Shown: piece after piece, positions 20,942 to 28,332 of the stretch
Layout of the letters: every line of letters begins with the position of its first letter
Position numbering within the stretch: the stretch's first letter is position 1
DNA from: Adiantum capillus-veneris
Lineage: Eukaryota; Streptophyta; Polypodiopsida; Polypodiales; Pteridaceae
NCBI GenBank assembly: GCA_014529385.2
Contig: CM043952.1
Location: forward strand, 58,018,119-58,049,118
DNA length: 31,000 nt
Reading direction: 5' to 3'
Program-made: the position numbers and the translations under genes
Notes under the pieces: generated by a model
What the model saw: only the letters and a program-made list of their open reading frames with translations
What the model was told of the DNA's origin: nothing
Databases searched by the model: none

Positions 20942-22815
20942 TTAGTACTCTTTCATCCCTCCTAGATGGCGTAATCCGGGACGATTGTGTGCATGGGTTG
21001 AACAATCGTGTCTATGCATAGCTTTGATTGGCTCTACCATGCTTTGAAGATCAATGCAGCTCAAACCATTATGTTGTGCAAGAGTTGGGTCTTGAGTAAT
21101 TAACTCAAGGGTTTCTGATGTCGAGGCTTTTTGATGCTGTCTTCCAAAGAGCAAACCTTGTAGCATATGTGCTCTATGCTTGATTGTTCCATCAGAATGC
21201 TTTAGCACACTGATTTCCTGAGCTTTTGGTATCAATAATGACTGTTGTCAAGCTTTTACCTGCCATTGGTATCTTGATTTGTCTTGGTTAGAATTGTGTG
21301 TTGAGGTTTCTGAGACTTAACTCTCCATTGCTTGAATTGTTTTCCAGTTTGCAGAGAAGATAAGTGCTCCTTTTTCTTCCAAATCCATTTCGTGTTAGGT
21401 TCCTTTCTCGGAGATGCTCGTCTCTGTGTTTTGACTCATGAAACCATCTTTAGTATTGGCGATGATGTTTTGGGCACCCAAATTTGAATCGGCTTGTCCT
21501 GAAGCTGTGCTTTTGGTACCCAAATTTTCCCGACTCCTTGCATGCTACTTGTAGCATTTTCTTGTCAATAGGATAGAGAAGATTGATTACTTTGTGGTTT
21601 GTTCTGCTGGTAATTGCCTTTCAATTCCTCCTTGCCTGGTGCAATTGGAACAATGAGTTGTCCGTCTTTAGGTGATAGTTTGAGCTGATTGGTATCCCAA
21701 TCTGGTACTGCCTTGTATGTTTGCATCCATGGAATTCCAAGAATCGTTGTCTCATTCATGTATTCATCTGGTAATCATACAAACTTATGAGGACATGAAC
21801 ATCCATGTACTATCACATTCAAGTTGACTACTCCCAATGTTGGTGTTGGGTTCTTGTTGCATCCTTTGATAGTCACTATTCCTGCTGTCAGAGATTGACT
21901 TGTTTCTTTCTTGTACGTGGAATAACTGACTGCATTGACTCTAGATCCTGTATCGACCAATGCATTTGTTCTATGCTTGTTGAGTTGTACTTTGATGCAA
22001 AGGTCCATTCCATCTAACCATTCATCATCCGTTGACACTGCATCTTTCTGCAATTCCCATTTCGGTCATCTATTTCTAGTGTGTTGATGGGAATAGGTAT
22101 TTGTTGATTCTTGAGAGTAGCTTTTCTTTTGAGTACCCAAAGCCGAGCTTCCTCTTGGGCTTCATCAATAACTTGCTGTTGTTTTATCTTTCTTTGCTTG
22201 GCTGCATGCATTCTTTCTAGCAATTCATTGGTTAGTGGCAAATTGTACTTCTTTAAACGACATCCACTAATCAAATTAGTAGATGATGAACCAATTAGCC
22301 ATTGGTTCACCATCTAGGGTGGACAACTTAACTACTCCATTTGCAGATACATCGTCAATGATAAATGGTTCCTTTCCCTTTTTCTTTAACTTGGGAATGT
22401 GTTTCTTAAGGGCATAGACTAAAACTAAGTCCCCTTTTTTGAAGATCTTTGTAATTAGATGGGAATCAAAAAACTATTTTTGTTTCCGCTTTTGTGCATA
22501 GATGTGAGCTATAGTAGTTAGCCTTTTCTCATCTAGCTTCTATAAATCTTCAAGTCGTTCTGACAATGCAATCCACTCAAGATCCTTAGCTATCCTTAGT
22601 GTCGATAATAGAAATTCTATTGGCAGTATGGCATCAAGACCATAAACAAGGTTAAAGGGTGTAGCATTAAAGCTATTTTAAATGAAACTCGATAAGTCCA
22701 TAGAGCTACATGGAGATTCATTTCCCAGTCTGTTCTTCCTAAACTAACCACTTTAGTCAATACGGAGCTAAGAATTTTATTCGTATGCTCAGCTTATCTG
22801 TTTGCTTGTGGGTGA
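20942..22815 (-). pseudogene. Gypsy fragment, copy 1: integrase C-terminus followed by aspartic-protease-like domain
   Basis: Reading the minus strand from 22815, the integrase C-terminal part (an Asn-Leu-Val-Tyr-Gly-type region, then KKGDLV-like and FIIDDVSANGVVKLSTLDGEP) leads to SGCRLKKYNLPLTNELLERMH. DEAQEEARLWVLKRKATLKN and PINTLEIDDR follow. After a frameshift near 22040 comes a retropepsin-like domain, LCIKVQLNKHRTNALVDTGS, with the DTG signature, then YSTYKK, TIKGCNK and TTILGIPWMQTYKAVPDW. The frame continues in a basic tail with a repeated IWVPK word (near 21530 and 21500) to about 21230, through several stops. The order integrase then protease is the reverse of a normal pol. Homology to copy 2 ends sharply near 22812 and 21789. 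Confidence 0.65.
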
Positions 22816-22943
22816 ATCCTACCAAATTGTGAGCCTGCCCAAAAATGCACTTTTTGATGCCCAAACCCAATTCCAATCACATATCCATGTTGCACAGGCC
22901 AAGGATCACCAGCATGCCAAGTTTCACCAAAAACTGATGAAAA

Positions 22944-22967
22944 AGACATCCTACGCGTAGGATGTCT
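22944..22967. repeat. Perfect 24-bp palindrome
   Basis: AGACATCCTACG is followed directly by CGTAGGATGTCT, with no loop. It lies about 130 bp beyond the point where gypsy copy 1 loses homology, in otherwise featureless sequence. Confidence 0.95.
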
Positions 22968-23129
22968 AAATGATAAAATTTGGCCAGAATTATACTGTGA
23001 GCACATGCAGGGTTTCCCAAGTTCCTTTTAAGTTTTATTTTCAATTTTCAAGTCATTTGGATAGTTAAAACTCAGTTTCTCAGCTGATATGGAAAACAAT
23101 CTAGCTTCGGACTGAGTGCAACAGGATTT

Positions 23130-23459
23130 ATGGCAGCTGCAAAATCACGGGCCAAGAAGAAAAGGATGACAATAAAAGACTATGTAGAAGAAGTGGAGCT
23201 TTTTGTCATACCAGAAGGAACTCTAAAGCCAACCAGCACGTGGATTCAAGAGGACTTGCTAGAGTCGATTGATCTGAGGATCTACCAAGGCGTGTTCAAA
23301 GATACAGAAGGAAATGCAATAGAGCTACCCATGCTACCTCGGGAGCTCAATGAATTTGTCAAAAGCAAGATGGTAGAGTTTGCTTGTTTTCGCCTCGCAG
23401 TCGTGGGCACCACCGAAGCGAGTTCTCTTTATTGGGACCATTTTATACTCACTACTTAA
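23130..23459 (+). CDS. Gag-like N-terminal fragment
   Basis: A 109-codon intact frame starts at ATG 23130. It begins with a very basic stretch (KSRAKKKR), then TIKDYVEEVELFVIPEG, and a block VFKDTEGNAIELPMLPREL. That block can be laid against RFKTKEG-QVELQLLPK in the minus-strand gag-like ORF at 17545-18735, with both starting at the ATG. No zinc knuckle or other domain is present, and the frame simply stops at 23457-23459. It is therefore probably a truncated relative of the same kind of gag protein on the opposite strand. It could also be a small unrelated host ORF. Confidence 0.4.
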   Translation: MAAAKSRAKKKRMTIKDYVEEVELFVIPEGTLKPTSTWIQEDLLESIDLRIYQGVFKDTEGNAIELPMLPRELNEFVKSKMVEFACFRLAVVGTTEASSLYWDHFILTT

Positions 23460-25008
23460 TTGAAAAACTCGGAGAAAAAGAACTAATGTTTGAGAGTACC
23501 ATAACAATCAAGATGACATATTAGAATCACTGAACAATTCATTCTATACGAGGGGTTAGATTTCCTTCAAGGCATAGTAATTTATGGATAGTACCTTACT
23601 TGTTCTATGGGAATTGGCTCTAAAGTTAAGCACTTGACCTAGGTAATTAGAATTTTCAGATTTTACTTGATCAATTTACTAGAGGGGTGAATTAGACGTG
23701 CTCAACCACCTTCCTAGTGTAAGTAGATGCAAAATTACCGTATGCGTAGGTGAGAGAAAATTCCCTTCCTAGTGGATTAATGACAGATTAATTTCTCTTA
23801 ATTACTTCCTAATCTATGAACAGCTGAATCTAATTTAGCTACTCAAACATTATGTGGTAATAAGATGAAAATGGCCAATCCCACATCATTACCGGCTTGA
23901 TAGTTATTTACTATGATGACTAGCGGGAGATTTCTTCTTACTAATCATCCATTAATCTATGATTAGAAGAGGTTAATTGCTTGCATGATTAACAATTGGA
24001 TGATGATTATGTAATAGACTAATGATATGGAGAATTAGAGAGTAGCTATTGAATAATTTAGTTATGATTAAGCATAATAGTTACGAGATTAGGAGAATGG
24101 TAGAGAGGTTTTGCAGCAAAACATAAAATAGATTGATATTACCATGATTAGGGGCTGAATTCTACTCGAAATTATGATCCAATGGAGTTCTCAAGACGAG
24201 AATCGGGCAGCACTTCCCTCCTTTGCTTCTTCTCCAAAAACTATGTGTGCCGACAGCACCTCCCCAAGGTGTGTGTGTAAGTGTGTGTGTGTGTGTACTG
24301 AGTGGGTGTGTGAGCATGTGTGTGTGTGTGTATGAGCATACTCTTAAATAGGCCCCTCCATGCTGAAAATCAACCCATGCTTGCTATAAGCATCTGAATG
24401 AGCACTCACTTCATGCATGGCAAGTCTAGTTACATGCCTACCAAGTGTCCAGTTAGCTAGTCTAACTGACTCTCACACTCTCTCTCAAGCTTTGCAACTC
24501 TCCCACATCTCACAAGAGAAGAGAAGGCGCCCCCTAGCTGCTAAAGCAAGCTTTGAGTGGCCTGGGACCTGTTCCCACACAGCCTTGACCCCTCGGTGCC
24601 TCCCCGCACAACCTTATGAAATTTTGGTTTTAGGCTAAAACGGGCCATACGAGTCGGAATTTAATGCCGTAAATTGCTATACTAAGCTCCAACTAAGGTG
24701 TATCTGTCCAAGTACTTGCCATATTTAGCAGCCCTCGGGGTCCGAAAATGTATTTTTTTCAAATTCGGGGTACGGGTGCAGTTTTTCGAGACGATCAAAA
24801 GTAGACGGGTCGGGTGACCAAAAACTTACTATTTTTGGAAAACTTTCTCTTTTTTTTTTTAAATTCACTGTGGGAAGCTTTATAACATTCTAAACATCAT
24901 GGCACCGACAGAATTTGGAAAACTGCTAAAAATAGTAACTTTTTCCATTATGTTCATTCCATTGTACAAGGGTGCTCTTTTTGGTCGGGGTCAGAGATCT
25001 TACACTAA
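23460..25008. other. Non-coding stretch with GT microsatellites
   Basis: AT-rich sequence is followed by interrupted GT runs at about 24270-24335 and a T-run near 24846. A plus-strand frame at 24417-24638 shows no motif. I see no gene. Confidence 0.5.
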
Positions 25009-26301
25009 TGAGGACATGAACATCCATATACTATCACGTTCAAGTTGACTACTCCAAGTGTTGGGGTTGGGTTCTTGTTGCATCCCTTGATTGTCGCTAT
25101 TCCTGTTGACAATGCTTGACTTGTTGCCTTCTTGTACGTGGAATAAATGACTGCATTTACTCTAGGTCCTGTGTCGACCAAAGCATTGGTGCTATGATTT
25201 TTGAGTTGTACTTTGATTCACAGGTCCATTCCGTCTAACCAGTCATCATTTGTTGAAATTGCATCTTTAGGCAACTCCCATTGTCGGTCATCTATTTCCA
25301 GAGTGTTGATGGGAGTCAGTATCTGTTGATTCGTGAGAGCAGCTTTCTGTTTGAGTACTCGAAGCCGAGCTTCTCATCAATAATCTGCTATCGTTTAATC
25401 CTCCTTTACGTGGCTGCATGCATTCTTTCTAGCAATTCATTGGTTAGCGGAAAATTGTATTTCTTTAAACGACATCCACTAATCCAATTAGCCATTGGCT
25501 CACCATCTAGGGTGGACAATTTTATTGCTCCACTTGGAGATACATCTTCAATGATAAACGGTCCGTTTTCCCTTTTTCTTAGACTTGGGAATGTGTTGCT
25601 TAAGGGATTAGACTAAAACTAAGTCCCCTTTCTTGAAGATTTTTGTGATTAAGTGGGAATCAAAAAACTTTTTTTTTGTTTCCGCTTGTGTGCATAGATG
25701 TGAGCTATAGTAGTTAGCCTTTGCTCATCTAGCTTTTCCAAATTTTCAAGTCTTTTTGAAAATTCATGTCCAGTCCACTCAAGATTCTTTGCTACCCTTA
25801 ATGTCGTCAATAGAAATCCTATTGGCAGTATGGCATCAAGACCATAAACGAGATTAAAGGATGTAGCATTTAAAGCTGTTTTGAATATATGCCCATAGAG
25901 TAGCATGAAGATTCATTTCCCAGTCTGTCCTTCCTAACTAACCACTTTAGTCAGCATCGAGATAAGAATTTAGTTTGTATGCTCAGCTTGTTCGTTTTCT
26001 TGTGGGTGATAGGGAGCTGATTTGTTATGGATGACCATAAACTCATTTAAGCAAATACTAGATTACCTCATTGAGGAAATGAGTTCCCCGATCACTGGCA
26101 ATTTCTATTGGCAGTCCATATCTCATGAATACATACTCATATAAGAATGCAATAGTGGTTCTGGCATCATTCTTTTGAGTTGCTTTAGCCTTGGCCCACT
26201 TGGTCAAATAGTCCGTAGCTACAATGATATATTGAGCTTGGATTCTATAAGCAAGTGGCTGTATTGGCCCAACAAAATCTATACCCCATTTTGCAAAAGC
26301 T
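25009..26301 (-). pseudogene. Gypsy fragment, copy 2: integrase core followed by aspartic-protease-like domain
   Basis: The minus strand from 26301 gives KWGIDFVGPIQPLAYRIQ (first catalytic Asp), ATDYLTKWAKA, then YGLPIEIASDRGTHFLNE (second Asp). After a frameshift follows a PYHPQENEQAEH-type segment with the catalytic Glu. FNLVYGLDAILPI and RLENLEKLDEQR lie at 25860-25700, and SGCRLKKYNFPLTNELLERMH near 25480. After a 10-base deletion relative to copy 1 near 25375 the frame runs on through PINTLEIDDRQWELPKDA into LKNHSTNALVDTGPRVNAV, again with DTG. It ends near 25009. An in-frame TGA stands where copy 1 has TGC. The copy is dead but confirms the same integrase-to-protease order as copy 1. 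Confidence 0.7.
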
Positions 26302-26654
26302 CATTAGGAAAATTTGGAGGTTATTTAGAGGGCCATATGAAAGAGATAAAAAATAGAGTGCGTCCAATGAGCTTCAGGGCTACGTTACGTAGGAAAATAC
26401 GTGGAAAGACTCAAGTAATGGGAAAATAATTTAAAAACTTTCACGAATCTAGGATTGTGGCATCGTAACTTCTTTACTTTTATTGAGCTGTTAGGTGCAT
26501 GTGTGGTCCCACTGCTGATATTATCTTGTGGTCATTAATGTACTGGAGGGTGGCCATTAAGCCCGCACAAGATATTGGAATTTTAAAACACTTTCCCTCC
26601 ATTAGGATACTTTCAAAGTGAATCTCCCTCCACTAAAGCTTTTCTCTCAGAGCT
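26302..26654. other. Spacer upstream of the unknown plus-strand gene
   Basis: No gene is seen. The last about 80 bases before 26655 are relatively C- and T-rich and may include a 5' leader for the downstream gene. Confidence 0.4.
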
Positions 26655-28114
26655 ATGGCTTCCACGTCTTCCCGCCCAAGAAGCTCTAGGTGTTTATGGT
26701 CTCTCACACCAACTAGAAACACCTGCACTTTGCCTAGAAGGCCAAGTAGTAGCATATCATCAATTACATTATCAACTTCAATACGTGCAGAGAACCAATG
26801 GGTTGGACAAAGGATAAACAAAGGTTCATGGATCCTAATGCAACCAAGAAGAGCCAAGAGGTCTAGTGCTATCAATGTTTATCACTCAGCATGGAAGGCC
26901 ACAGTGTTGGATTTCAAAGTTGAAATCGGCAAAAGATCTGCAAAGAAAGTTCTTGTTCAGCATGTATTTACCCATCCAGACGTGATAGAAAACGGTGGAA
27001 ATGTGTCAGATATACATCAACCACGTTGCAATTGTGAGTATTCTTCACATCTCAACTGCATTTGATTTGTCATTTCACTTATTGATACTCTCAGTTTAAC
27101 TTTTGTTATATATTTTGCAACGTTTATCTCTCTTATTATGAGCAATGGCTCCATTCTTCACATCTCAATTACATTAGATTTGTCATTTTCACTTATTGAT
27201 GCTCTTAGTTTAAGTCTTGTTATATATTTTGCAGATGTTTATCCCTCTTCTTATGAGCAATGGGAGCCTATGGAGTGCATAATAGGCCTCTTCCTTGTCA
27301 TTCATGCCCACATTGGTTCTCTACAGTATTCAGGGAGAACCAGCAAAAGCCTGGCTGATGAAGGAATATTTTTCTATGAACACTTCTACTAACTCTGCCC
27401 AGGGAATAAGAATGGCATGTTGGTGAAAGTGCCTCTACCAACCGACTGGAACACTATTGTGGACTAGCCAGTTCTTCCTGAGGGAACAATGGTGGAGGCA
27501 ATGCAAAGTAAGCTCTACAAGGATTTACAGAGGTCTCTACGTAGCTCTATTCCCACCAAACTGGTTAGAATTGCAAACTTTTGTCCTGCTTCACTGTTCA
27601 TAGAGTTGTTTCATAACTACAATATATGTGTTATGAAAACTATGTTCATGTGCAAGTCATTTCAGTAGTCATCCTGTGATAAACTCCTTGACAGAGGATG
27701 GCATGTAAAGGAACAGATTGGCATATATTGTGAGGTCATGCTTGACACTCTAGTTGTCAAGTACATGATTGCAAGCCAATCACTGTTAGTCTCCTTTTGG
27801 TATATGCAATCACAAATGCTTAGAGGTAAGTACATTTCTATGGACCAGGTTTTTGCAGGTTTGGAAGATAATCCTGCTGTGGATGTGGAAGTGTTTGATA
27901 AAGAGCATGGCCTAATGTTGGTGGTTACAATAAGGGAGCTATGCAGTCTTCTGTAGTTGCGGCACGACATAATTGAAGAGTGGACAGGGACCTTTCAGAT
28001 TTTTTCTTTTTTCTAGCTGGTCGTAAGCTGATGCGGCGTAGGAAGAAAGATATTTTGTGCAAAGAGTTGGATGGTCGGGCTGAAATAGTGTCAATGCAAC
28101 AAAGATTCTTGTGA
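26655..28114 (+). CDS. Unknown multi-exon gene, convergent with the H3-Ulp1-FCP1 locus
   Basis: ATG at 26655 opens exon 1 to 27033, which ends at a strong donor (GTGAGT). The next exon starts at 27235 after TTTTGCAG, and phases match (1 then 2). It reads YVYPSSYEQWEPMECIIGLF and FLVIHAHIGSLQYSGRTSK, then PLPTDWNTIVD and EGTMVEAMQSKLYKDLQRS. A further part starts near 27666 and carries CDKLLDRGWHVKEQIGIYCE and VDVEVFDKEHGLMLVVTIRE. A last exon from about 28017, after a pyrimidine-rich TTTTTTCTAG, encodes a basic RKLMRRRKKDILCKELDG tail and stops at 28112-28114. In-frame TAA (27390), TAG (27465, 27666 and 27954) could mark decay or wrong exon edges. The N-terminus is Ser/Arg-rich. I recognise no family. 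It may be a pseudogene. Confidence 0.45.
27041..27266 (+). repeat. 113-bp tandem duplication spanning intron, 3' splice site and exon start
   Basis: TTCTTCACATCTCAA begins at 27041 and 27154; each copy runs through TTGTTATATATTTTGCA and TTTATC-CTCTT-TTATGAGCAATGG. The downstream copy has TTTTGCAG, a usable acceptor. The upstream copy reads TTTTGCAA and has lost the AG. Confidence 0.9.
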
Positions 28115-28228
28115 ACTCAAGTGTATACGAGTGACTTTCAATACATGAAGTTTTTTGGAGCTCATTTGTCAATTGTGGTCTGTGAATATAAGTGTTCTTG
28201 AAATACATTTCTTTAGCCATTGCCACAT

Positions 28229-28231
28229 CTC

Positions 28232-28299
<68 letters not shown>
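28229..28299. repeat. (CT)n microsatellite
   Basis: A CT dinucleotide run with one GT interruption near 28239 lies between the 3' ends of the two convergent genes. ORFs of Leu-Ser or Arg-Glu repeats here are artefacts. Confidence 0.97.
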
Positions 28300-28302
<3 letters not shown>

Positions 28303-28332
28303 GTAAGGCAACACAAAGACATGATAGAAGCG

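Noticed and set aside
24417-24638. Plus-strand ORF after the GT microsatellite
   Set aside because: Ser/Leu-rich with no motif and not linked to any splice structure.
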